In this document: positions 7,826-13,022 of the stretch, piece by piece
Position numbering within the stretch: position 1 is the stretch's first letter
Layout of the letters: every line of letters starts with the position of its first letter
Assembly (NCBI GenBank): GCA_018714945.1
Contig: DVMO01000055.1
Coordinates: forward strand, 1-13,022
DNA from: Fimisoma avicola
GTDB taxonomy: Bacteria; Bacillota; Clostridia; Peptostreptococcales; Anaerovoracaceae
Reading direction: 5' to 3'
Length of the DNA: 13,022 nt
Program-made: the position numbers and the translations under genes
Notes under the pieces: model-generated
Told to the model about the DNA's origin: nothing
Database searches by the model: none
The model's input: only the letters and a program-made list of their open reading frames with translations

Positions 7826-8671
7826 CTAACTCCTCCTCTTCAACAGTGAGAAAGCAAGATTTATTATAAGTATGAACACGAACAGTACGACCGCGGTGGC
7901 GATCAGCGCCTCCCGGTGCAGGCCCGTGGAATATCCCATTTCCATAACTATGTTGGTGGTCAGAGTCCTGACTCCGTCTGTTATTTTTTCCGGAATGACT
8001 GTCTGATTTCCGGCTACCATGATAACGGCCATGGTCTCGCCTATCGCACGGCCGACGCCAAGGATAATGCTGGCGAAGATACCGCTTTTAGCTGCCGGAA
8101 CGACGGTAAAAAACACACTTCTTTCATGTGAGGCCCCAAGTGCCAGGCCGCCTTCGTAATAGCTCTGAGGAACGGCCCGAAGGGAAGATTCGGACATGCT
8201 TATTATGGTAGGCAGGATCATCAGCCCCAGCAGTATTGAAGCGGTCAGGACGCTCAGCCCGCGGCCGCCGAAGGTATCCCTTATGTAAGGTACCAGGACC
8301 ACCAGACCGAAGAAACCGTATACTACTGAAGGTATCCCTGCCATAAGGTTTACGGCAGGCTTCATTATCTTGTAAAGCCACTTGGGACAGAATCTTGCCA
8401 TGAATATGGCTGTAAGCACTCCTACCGGTACTCCTATGACAAGGGCTCCGGCTGTTACATATATGGAGCCTACGATCATAGGAAGTATTCCGTACAGATC
8501 GTTAGCCGGCCGCCATGTAGTGCCAAAGAGGAAGTTAAATACGCCTATTTCCCTGATGGCGGGAACGCCGCTGGCAAAGAGAAATACGCATATGAGGATA
8601 ACTGCCGCTATGGAAACGGTGGCAGCCAGCAGGAATACAAATTTCATTATCGTTTCTTTAGCATTCTTCAT
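7826..8671 (-). CDS. pstC: Phosphate ABC transporter permease PstC
   Basis: This 281-residue membrane protein is the second channel subunit. Hydrophobic helices lie at about 11-34, 63-92, 108-131, 140-163, 196-222 and 253-278. The EAA loop runs from YEGGLALGASHERSVFF to VPAAKSGI (171-198), and IPSVVYGFFG (113-122) matches the family. The ATG at 8671 is chosen over an in-frame GTG at 8680 because the ribosome binding site GAGGAG overlaps that GTG and is 8 nt from the ATG. A 72-nt gap with a hairpin separates it from pstS, the only sizeable gap in the operon. Confidence 0.96.
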   Translation of the reverse strand: MKNAKETIMKFVFLLAATVSIAAVILICVFLFASGVPAIREIGVFNFLFGTTWRPANDLYGILPMIVGSIYVTAGALVIGVPVGVLTAIFMARFCPKWLYKIMKPAVNLMAGIPSVVYGFFGLVVLVPYIRDTFGGRGLSVLTASILLGLMILPTIISMSESSLRAVPQSYYEGGLALGASHERSVFFTVVPAAKSGIFASIILGVGRAIGETMAVIMVAGNQTVIPEKITDGVRTLTTNIVMEMGYSTGLHREALIATAVVLFVFILIINLAFSLLKRRS

Positions 8672-8692
8672 TAGAAACACTCCTCATATAAC

Positions 8693-8720
8693 AAAGGTTA
8701 CGGCGATGGCCGTAACCTTT
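8693..8720 (-). ncRNA. Intercistronic hairpin between pstS and pstC
   Basis: A perfect 12-bp stem (8693-8704 with 8709-8720) closes a 4-nt loop. In the direction of transcription it follows the pstS stop by 23 nt and is trailed only by TTTGTTATA, a weak T run. It is therefore more likely a partial terminator or an RNA-stabilising/processing element than a full stop. Such elements after binding-protein genes commonly let the binding protein be made in excess over the permease. The element is clear in the sequence; its role is inferred. Confidence 0.75.
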
Positions 8721-8743
8721 GAATCTACATTTATCACTTAGGA

Positions 8744-9649
8744 TTATTCGCTGATTACATCGCTCCATACTGTAAGAGCTCCGGTGAAGATGTCTCTTAC
8801 CTGTTCAGTAGTCAGACCGGTAACAGGGCTGTCGTTGTTAACGATCACTGCGATACCGTCCATAGCTATTGTAGTGGATGTCAGACCCTGTGAAAGTTCT
8901 TCGTCTTTAACTGCTCTTGAAGCCATACCTATGTCGCAGGTTCCTTCGATGGCGTCAGTCATGCCTGTTGAAGAATCGCTCTGCTGTACAGTTACTGTAA
9001 CGCCTTCGTTGAGGGCCATGTAGCTTTCAGCAAGTTTTTCCATGACCGGAGTTACTGAGCTGGATCCGTGAAGGACAACTTCGCCGGTAAGTCCGCTGGC
9101 AGTGTAAGCTTCTGCATCAGATACAGGGATGTATCCTTCTTCTTCGATAACAGCCTGGCCGTCAGCGCTCATGATGTAGTTTACAAAGTCCTGAGCAACT
9201 TCACTCAGTGAGCCTTCCTTGTAAGCGATGTTGAACGGACGGGATACTGGGTAAGTTCCGTTTTCAACATTTTCGGCAGTAGCGTCAACTCCGTCGATCT
9301 GGATGGCCTTAACTGTGTCGTTCAGAGAACCAAGGGATATGTATCCGATGGAGTAAAGGTCTCCGGCAACAGTTGTCATCATTACTGAAGTTGAGTTAGT
9401 GGTGGCTGCGCTTGTGGTGGTCATGTCTACAGTCTCGCCGTTTTCATCTTCCTGCTCGATACCAAACAGTTCGATAAATGCGCTTCTTGTTCCGGAACCA
9501 TCTTCACGGGTCAGAACGCCGATCTCGCTGGAAGTATCAAAGTCTCCGCCTGCGGCATCTCCGCCGTCGCTGTTGGAGCATCCGGTGAACATAGCCAGGG
9601 ACATGATAGCTACAAGTCCGAGGGCGATAAATTTCTTTGTCTTTTTCAT
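8744..9649 (-). CDS. pstS: Phosphate-binding lipoprotein PstS with circularly permuted lobe order
   Basis: This 301-residue lipoprotein should bind phosphate outside the membrane and deliver it to PstCA. A signal peptide (KKTKKF then a hydrophobic stretch) ends in the lipobox FTGC, with lipidated Cys24, followed by a Gly/Asp/Ser-rich tether. The ligand-binding motifs are all present but in an unusual order: REDGSGT (48-54) and the C-lobe sequence up to EEGYIPV (170-176) come first. A linker (about 177-190) follows, then the N-lobe with GSSSVTP (195-201), QQSDSSTGM (222-230), CDIGMASR (238-245), AMDGIAVIVNN (262-272) and a C-terminal IFTG..TVWSDV. In canonical PstS the GSS motif precedes RxDGSGT and the TxWxDV segment leads directly into it; here those two ends are the new termini. 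Start: ATG at 9649 with GGAGAG 8 nt upstream. It is the first gene of the operon. The role is strongly supported by context; the permutation is read by motif order. Confidence 0.95.
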   Translation of the reverse strand: MKKTKKFIALGLVAIMSLAMFTGCSNSDGGDAAGGDFDTSSEIGVLTREDGSGTRSAFIELFGIEQEDENGETVDMTTTSAATTNSTSVMMTTVAGDLYSIGYISLGSLNDTVKAIQIDGVDATAENVENGTYPVSRPFNIAYKEGSLSEVAQDFVNYIMSADGQAVIEEEGYIPVSDAEAYTASGLTGEVVLHGSSSVTPVMEKLAESYMALNEGVTVTVQQSDSSTGMTDAIEGTCDIGMASRAVKDEELSQGLTSTTIAMDGIAVIVNNDSPVTGLTTEQVRDIFTGALTVWSDVISE

Positions 9650-9733
9650 TTCTGCAACTCTCCTTATTAAATTATTTTTTCTTTTTTTCTAAATTTGATT
9701 ACAGATAAATGATATCGCCGGCAGGTAAGATTT

Positions 9734-9739
9734 GTTATC
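9734..9739 (-). promoter_or_regulatory. Candidate -10 element for the pst operon
   Basis: On the minus strand GATAAC lies 7 bp downstream of the last PhoP-type half-site, roughly where a PhoP-activated promoter would place its -10. It matches TATAAT only in part. A closer match, TATCAT (9714-9709), lies further downstream and is an alternative. The transcript would have an A-rich leader of roughly 50-90 nt before the pstS ribosome binding site. Confidence 0.35.
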
Positions 9740-9741
9740 AC

Positions 9742-9833
9742 CCTTTTGTAAAATCTATGTAAAATCGCAAAAGATTTTAAAAACCCTGTAAACATTGAAA
9801 AAAGGCGATTCTTATGAAAAACTTTACAAAAGG
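9742..9833. repeat. 11-bp perfect inverted repeat flanking the pstS control region
   Basis: CCTTTTGTAAA at 9742-9752 recurs as its exact reverse complement TTTACAAAAGG at 9823-9833, about 70 bp away. The left copy contains the promoter-proximal PhoP half-site of pstS. The right copy contains a TTTACA facing the opposite way, toward the YfcC-type carrier gene, but without an 11-bp-spaced partner. Confidence 0.6.
9747..9792 (-). promoter_or_regulatory. PhoP/PhoB box: four TTHAHA half-sites in two 11-bp-spaced pairs
   Basis: Read on the minus strand toward pstS, the half-sites are TTTACA (9792-9787), TTTAAA (9781-9776), TTTACA (9763-9758) and TTTACA (9752-9747). Each pair is spaced exactly 11 bp start to start, one helical turn; the pairs are 18 bp apart. 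All four fit the TTHAHA half-site defined for Bacillus subtilis PhoP, with the required 5-bp spacers. The array is about 97 bp upstream of the pstS start. This is the expected operator for the PhoB/PhoP encoded in the same operon. Confidence 0.78.
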
Positions 9834-9853
9834 TCCCGCGCAGCCGGCATGTA

Positions 9854-9868
9854 CCAAAAATATTTTGG
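9854..9868. promoter_or_regulatory. Palindromic operator candidate upstream of the YfcC-type carrier
   Basis: CCAAAA-ATA-TTTTGG is a perfect 6-bp inverted repeat around a 3-bp centre, 30 bp upstream of the -35 region of the rightward promoter. Dyads of this size suit a dimeric regulator. The GntR/MocR-type protein at the end of the operon is an obvious candidate, but nothing in the sequence ties them together. Confidence 0.35.
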
Positions 9869-9897
9869 ACTACAAAATATGATCCGAAATGGAACTT

Positions 9898-9924
9898 TTG
9901 AGAGCTTTTTAACGATGATATAAT
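9898..9924 (+). promoter_or_regulatory. Extended -10 promoter of the carrier-amidohydrolase operon
   Basis: TGATATAAT (9916-9924) is a perfect TATAAT with a TG extension. TTGAGA (9898-9903) resembles a -35 box with a short 15-bp spacer; the TG extension could compensate for it. Transcription would begin near 9931, giving a leader of about 30 nt that contains TGGAGGG (9945-9951), 8 nt before the ATG at 9960. Confidence 0.75.
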
Positions 9925-9959
9925 TTGCCCATAAAATACACATATGGAGGGAAACAGTT

Positions 9960-11366
9960 ATGGGTAAAAAAGACAAAGCTGTAAAAATCGAACATAAGCA
10001 GCCAATGAACCCTATCCTTATCATCGCTATCATCATGTTGATCGTAGCTGTACTTACCTATGTCATTCCTGCCGGTTCCTTCGACCGTGTGACCAATGAA
10101 GAGACGGGATATGACACGCTGGATGTGGACTCCTTCCACTTTACAGAAGGGACGCCGATAACATTTATGGGCTTCTTCACATCCCTCACCGTCGGAATGC
10201 AGTCAGCATCGCCGATAATCTTCTTCCTTCTTATAATAGGAGGCTTTTTCCAGCTGATCGAACATACGGGAGCCCTCAAGGCCGGACTGGCCAACATGGT
10301 CAAAGCTCTCAACGGAAAAGAGATAATCCTCATTCCTATCATCGTTTTCATCTGCGGAGCCGTATCGTCTACCGCCGGCACATGGGAAGAATATCTGGCC
10401 CTGCTGCCGCTGTTCTATGTGGTGTTCGTAAGCTCCGGCTTCAACTCCATGACCGCCGTTGCAGCCGTATTCTGCGGAGCCGGTGCCGGTTATGCGGGAG
10501 CTACCACCAATGCCTTCACCGTGGGCGTTGCTCAGACCATCGCAGGCCTGCCGATGTTCTCCGGCCTTTCCTACAGGCTGATAATCTATATCGTGCTGGC
10601 AACTATTGCGTCCATCTTCATTATGATATATGCTTATAGGATAAGAAAGCATCCGGAAAAGAACGATATGAAGGAGATCGACGACGCTCACCACGAGCCG
10701 CTGGACCTCGACAATATCCCTAAGATGACCGTAAGGCAGAAACTGTCGCTGCTGGTGTTCGTCCTTTCTTTTGTAGTGGTAGCTTTCAGCGTTATCAAAT
10801 GGGGCTTCTACATGGATGAGATGGCGGCCATCTTCCTTATCGCCGCTCTGCTCGTGGGCGTTATAGAAAGGATAAATCCCAACACCTTTATCGACCAGTT
10901 CCTCAAAGGCGCCGCCGATATGGTATGGGTAGGCTTCCTGATAGGAATGTGCTACGCCGTAAGCTCCATCATGCAGGGCGCAGGTATCCTCGACACGCTG
11001 ATCTATTATGCCGGGACAGTCCTGAGGAATCTGGGCGGAGAGATCTGCGCCATCGGAATGTTCTTCGTGCAGACCCTGCTCAATGTGGCCATCCCGTCCG
11101 GTTCCGGACAGGCTGCGGTGACCATGCCGTTCATGGCCCCGCTGGGAGACATAGTAGGAGTTTCGAGACAGACTGCGGTACTGGCTTTCCAGATGGGAGA
11201 CGCGTTCACAAACCTGTGCGCTCCTACTGCTGCTGACACTCTTGCAGCCCTCGCCATCTGTCATATACCGTACAAAAAATGGCTGCGGTTCTTCATCCCG
11301 CTCTGGGCCATCTGGACCGTATGCGCCATGATCTTCCTTGTAATAGCGGTAAGGATCGGATATTAG
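9960..11366 (+). CDS. YfcC-family membrane carrier (DcuC/ArsB-NhaD-like)
   Basis: This 468-residue polytopic membrane protein probably imports or exchanges an organic acid, amino acid or small peptide; the substrate cannot be read from sequence. About a dozen hydrophobic segments are visible, beginning at residue 18 after a basic N-terminus. A charged cytoplasmic loop (about 228-262, with HPEKNDMKEIDDAHHE) divides two halves. Family marks are SSTAGTWEEYLALLPLFY (136-153) in the first half, and NVAIPSGSGQAAVTMPFMAP (375-394) with AFQMGDAFTNLCAPTAADT (409-427) in the second, the repeated hairpin and helix-break regions of this superfamily. The start has a strong TGGAGGG. The gene leads an operon with an amidohydrolase 27 nt downstream, suggesting the imported compound has an amide or peptide bond. 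Confidence 0.88.
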   Translation: MGKKDKAVKIEHKQPMNPILIIAIIMLIVAVLTYVIPAGSFDRVTNEETGYDTLDVDSFHFTEGTPITFMGFFTSLTVGMQSASPIIFFLLIIGGFFQLIEHTGALKAGLANMVKALNGKEIILIPIIVFICGAVSSTAGTWEEYLALLPLFYVVFVSSGFNSMTAVAAVFCGAGAGYAGATTNAFTVGVAQTIAGLPMFSGLSYRLIIYIVLATIASIFIMIYAYRIRKHPEKNDMKEIDDAHHEPLDLDNIPKMTVRQKLSLLVFVLSFVVVAFSVIKWGFYMDEMAAIFLIAALLVGVIERINPNTFIDQFLKGAADMVWVGFLIGMCYAVSSIMQGAGILDTLIYYAGTVLRNLGGEICAIGMFFVQTLLNVAIPSGSGQAAVTMPFMAPLGDIVGVSRQTAVLAFQMGDAFTNLCAPTAADTLAALAICHIPYKKWLRFFIPLWAIWTVCAMIFLVIAVRIGY

Positions 11367-11393
11367 TAAAAATATTTCATTAGAGGTGGAAAA

Positions 11394-12584
11394 ATGATCT
11401 TACTTAAAAACTGCAGGCTTATCCCTGAACTGACCGAAGGCTATGACAAACAGCAGGCCGATGTGGTCATCGACGACGAAAAGATACTCAGGATAACTGA
11501 GCCGGGAGAGATAAAGGATTTTGACGGCAGCATAATAGATGTGGCAGGCAGCACCCTGCTGCCGGGATTCTTCGATCTCCACGCCCATCTGTATCTTTCG
11601 GAGCTCAATCTGCTGCTGATAGACAACAAGAGCACGGTAGACACGGTGTTCGATACATATGCTTTCAGCAGAGAATATCTCCGTCAGGGATATACCACCA
11701 TCAGGGACGCCGGCTGCAGGGATAATGTGACCAGGGGGTTGATGAAAGCTCAGAAAAAAGGCATAATCAATGTACCGGACATCATATCCTCCGGACATGC
11801 CATAACCCCTACCGAAGGCGGCAACGACGAATACAAGACCATGTATGCCGTAGCCGACGGTCCGGAAGAATTCCGCAAGGCGGCCAGACAGCAGTTTGAA
11901 GCAGGAAACGATGTCATAAAGGTAATGATAACCGGAGCTTTCCTCAACGAAAGCGGCGACCCCGGCCAGACCATCGTCACCGAGGAAGAGCTGAGGGCTC
12001 TGGTGCAGGTGGCCGAAATGAAGAACTCCTATGTCATGGGCCATGCCCACGGAGCCGACGGTATCAAGCTTGGTATCCGCTGCGGACTCAGGACCATAGA
12101 GCACTGCTGCTTCATAGACGACGAAGCCATCGAAATGTTCAAGAACACCGACAAGTGCTTTATGATACCGACCGGCACCGTAAGCATCGCCAGCATAGAC
12201 GATGTGGACAACCTCCAGGAAGGCGCCGCCGAAAAGAGCACCAAGTATGAGGAGATCGAAAAGGCCTGTGTGAACAAGGCCTACAGGGCCGGCCTCAAGA
12301 TGGGCTTCGGCTCCGACGCTGATTATGCCAACTTTTCCAAAAAGCCGGGCATGGAGTTCATAGCCAGGACCGACTGGTATGACTTTGAATATAAGGATAT
12401 CCTCCTCCAGGCCACCAAGTACAGCGCTGAGATCGCCGGAATGGACGACCGCAAGGGTACCGTTAAGGTCGGAAAGAACTCGGAGCTGGTCGTAGTGGAG
12501 GGAAATCCTGACGAGGATATATATGTAATGAAAAAACGACCAAGATATGTATTCTTCCGCGGCGAGGTGATCGAGAACCGCTGA
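11394..12584 (+). CDS. Metal-dependent amidohydrolase (imidazolonepropionase/Xaa-Pro dipeptidase-like)
   Basis: This 396-residue enzyme belongs to the amidohydrolase superfamily and should hydrolyse an amide, dipeptide or N-acyl amino acid in the cytosol. A small beta-sandwich is built from both ends (residues 1-~55 and ~355-396) around a TIM barrel. Metal ligands are all recognisable: His63 and His65 (DLHAHL), probable carboxylated Lys176 (DVIKVMITGA), His217 (MGHAHG), His237 (TIEHC) and Asp308 (GSDAD). This pattern, with GFGSDA and GTVKVGKNSELVVV, matches the binuclear group containing Xaa-Pro/Xaa-Arg dipeptidases and related carboxypeptidases; no signal peptide is present. Ribosome binding site AGAGGTGG precedes the ATG. 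Its place between a carrier and a regulator implies it acts on the carrier's substrate. The superfamily is certain; the exact substrate is unknown. Confidence 0.9.
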   Translation: MILLKNCRLIPELTEGYDKQQADVVIDDEKILRITEPGEIKDFDGSIIDVAGSTLLPGFFDLHAHLYLSELNLLLIDNKSTVDTVFDTYAFSREYLRQGYTTIRDAGCRDNVTRGLMKAQKKGIINVPDIISSGHAITPTEGGNDEYKTMYAVADGPEEFRKAARQQFEAGNDVIKVMITGAFLNESGDPGQTIVTEEELRALVQVAEMKNSYVMGHAHGADGIKLGIRCGLRTIEHCCFIDDEAIEMFKNTDKCFMIPTGTVSIASIDDVDNLQEGAAEKSTKYEEIEKACVNKAYRAGLKMGFGSDADYANFSKKPGMEFIARTDWYDFEYKDILLQATKYSAEIAGMDDRKGTVKVGKNSELVVVEGNPDEDIYVMKKRPRYVFFRGEVIENR

Positions 12585-12609
12585 CCGCTGAACGGGAAAG
12601 GGGAAGACC

Positions 12610-13022
12610 ATGAACATTTCCGTTGACAAAGAAAGTTCGATCCCGATCTACAGACAGATAGAGGCCGCCATCAAGAAAAGGGTGCTCGGCGGCGAACTGC
12701 CTTACGGATGGAAGCTGCCCTCCGAAAGGCGCCTGGCTGCGATCATCGGCGTACACCGAAATACAGTGATAAAGGCTTATAAGCTCCTGGTGGACCAGGA
12801 GCTTATAAGCAGCGATTTTGAGGGACGCAAAGGTTATTTCGTCATATCGGGGAAAGCGGAAGACGCCGGCCCTGCACAGCGAAAGACCGCTCCGGCCGTA
12901 TTCAGCTATCATACCAATATAACCGCCTGCGGCAAGATCTTTGAAGACATCTTCGAGGCGTCTTTCAACAGGGAAAACATCTCTTTCGGCGGGCACATAG
13001 CTCCCGAGGAGATCATAAACCT
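12610..13022 (+). CDS. GntR-type winged-helix regulator, probably MocR-like with a PLP aminotransferase domain (3' end cut off)
   Basis: 137 codons are open to the window edge with no stop. Residues 12-80 form a GntR winged helix: IPIYRQI, then LPSERRLAAIIGVHRNTVIKAYKLL (36-60) and a wing ending KGYFVIS. A linker follows (about 82-98), then residues leading to NISFGGHIAPEEIIN, which resembles the entry to the PLP-binding aminotransferase fold of MocR-type regulators. ATG at 12610 has AAAGGGG upstream and lies 25 nt after the amidohydrolase stop, so it is likely co-transcribed and may regulate this operon. MocR regulators usually sense PLP with an amino compound. The missing C-terminus prevents certainty over MocR versus a shorter YtrA-type GntR protein. 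A perfect hairpin lies inside residues 56-67. Confidence 0.85.
   Translation, partial: MNISVDKESSIPIYRQIEAAIKKRVLGGELPYGWKLPSERRLAAIIGVHRNTVIKAYKLLVDQELISSDFEGRKGYFVISGKAEDAGPAQRKTAPAVFSYHTNITACGKIFEDIFEASFNRENISFGGHIAPEEIIN
12775..12810. repeat. Perfect 16-bp inverted repeat inside the GntR/MocR coding region
   Basis: Left arm 12775-12790 and right arm 12795-12810 are exact reverse complements around the loop TGGA. The 36 nt are exactly 12 codons in frame (residues 56-67, AYKLLVDQELIS), at the end of the recognition helix region and the start of the wing. Each arm also contains the 10-bp self-palindrome GCTTATAAGC. In RNA it would be a very stable stem-loop about 165 nt into the message; in DNA it could be a cruciform or a binding site. 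Confidence 0.9.

Noticed and set aside
8672..8680. GTG start for pstC at 8680
   Set aside because: The GTG overlaps the GAGGAG ribosome binding site; the ATG at 8671 is 8 nt downstream of it.
8744..9649. PstS truncated or frameshifted
   Set aside because: The frame is continuous, begins with a lipoprotein signal and contains motifs of both lobes; order, not completeness, is unusual.
10203..11264. 353-residue minus-strand reading frame opposite the YfcC-type carrier
   Set aside because: The plus strand encodes a coherent membrane protein; the minus product is a hydrophilic low-information sequence.
11400..12629. 409-residue minus-strand reading frame opposite the amidohydrolase
   Set aside because: Antisense shadow: the plus strand has all metal ligands of an amidohydrolase, and the minus peptide resembles no family.

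Overview
The window (about 13 kb, moderate GC, many AGG/AGA arginine and ATA isoleucine codons, strong GGAGG ribosome binding sites) looks like chromosomal DNA of an anaerobic Firmicute, most likely class Clostridia. The main support is the Firmicutes-style PhoP-box (TTHAHA repeats 11 bp apart) in front of pstS, the pst-phoU-phoB-phoR operon layout and the protein flavour. I cannot name a genus. No rRNA, tRNA, CRISPR, insertion sequence or phage gene is visible.

Layout. (1) 1-141: a short unassigned GC-rich segment, then an AT-rich promoter region. (2) 142-3158, plus strand: an NAD-type malic enzyme followed by a Na+/phosphate symporter with a C-terminal PhoU-like domain. (3) 3172-3210: a strong bidirectional terminator between convergent operons. 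(4) 9649 down to 3219, minus strand: a complete phosphate-starvation operon in the order pstS-pstC-pstA-pstB-phoU-phoB-phoR. Genes from pstC onward are overlapping or only 1-3 nt apart; pstS is set apart from pstC by a 12-bp hairpin. (5) 9650-9959: a divergent regulatory region with four PhoP-type half-sites for pstS, an 11-bp inverted repeat, a palindrome, and an extended -10 promoter for the rightward operon. (6) 9960-13022, plus strand: a YfcC-type membrane carrier, an imidazolonepropionase/Xaa-Pro-dipeptidase-like amidohydrolase, and the start of a GntR/MocR-type regulator cut by the window edge.

How it works together. PstS captures phosphate outside the membrane, PstCA form the channel, PstB supplies ATP energy, PhoU couples transporter status to the PhoR kinase, and PhoB/PhoP closes the loop by binding the boxes upstream of pstS. 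The Na+/Pi carrier facing this operon would be a second phosphate-transport route. The rightward operon reads as a nutrient module: import of a small amino-acid or dipeptide-like compound, its hydrolysis, and a PLP-binding-type regulator.

The most notable point is that PstS appears circularly permuted: the lobe carrying the REDGSGT phosphate-binding loop precedes the lobe carrying GSSSVTP, the reverse of canonical PstS. The second is a perfect 16-bp-stem hairpin embedded in frame in the DNA-binding domain of the GntR/MocR gene.
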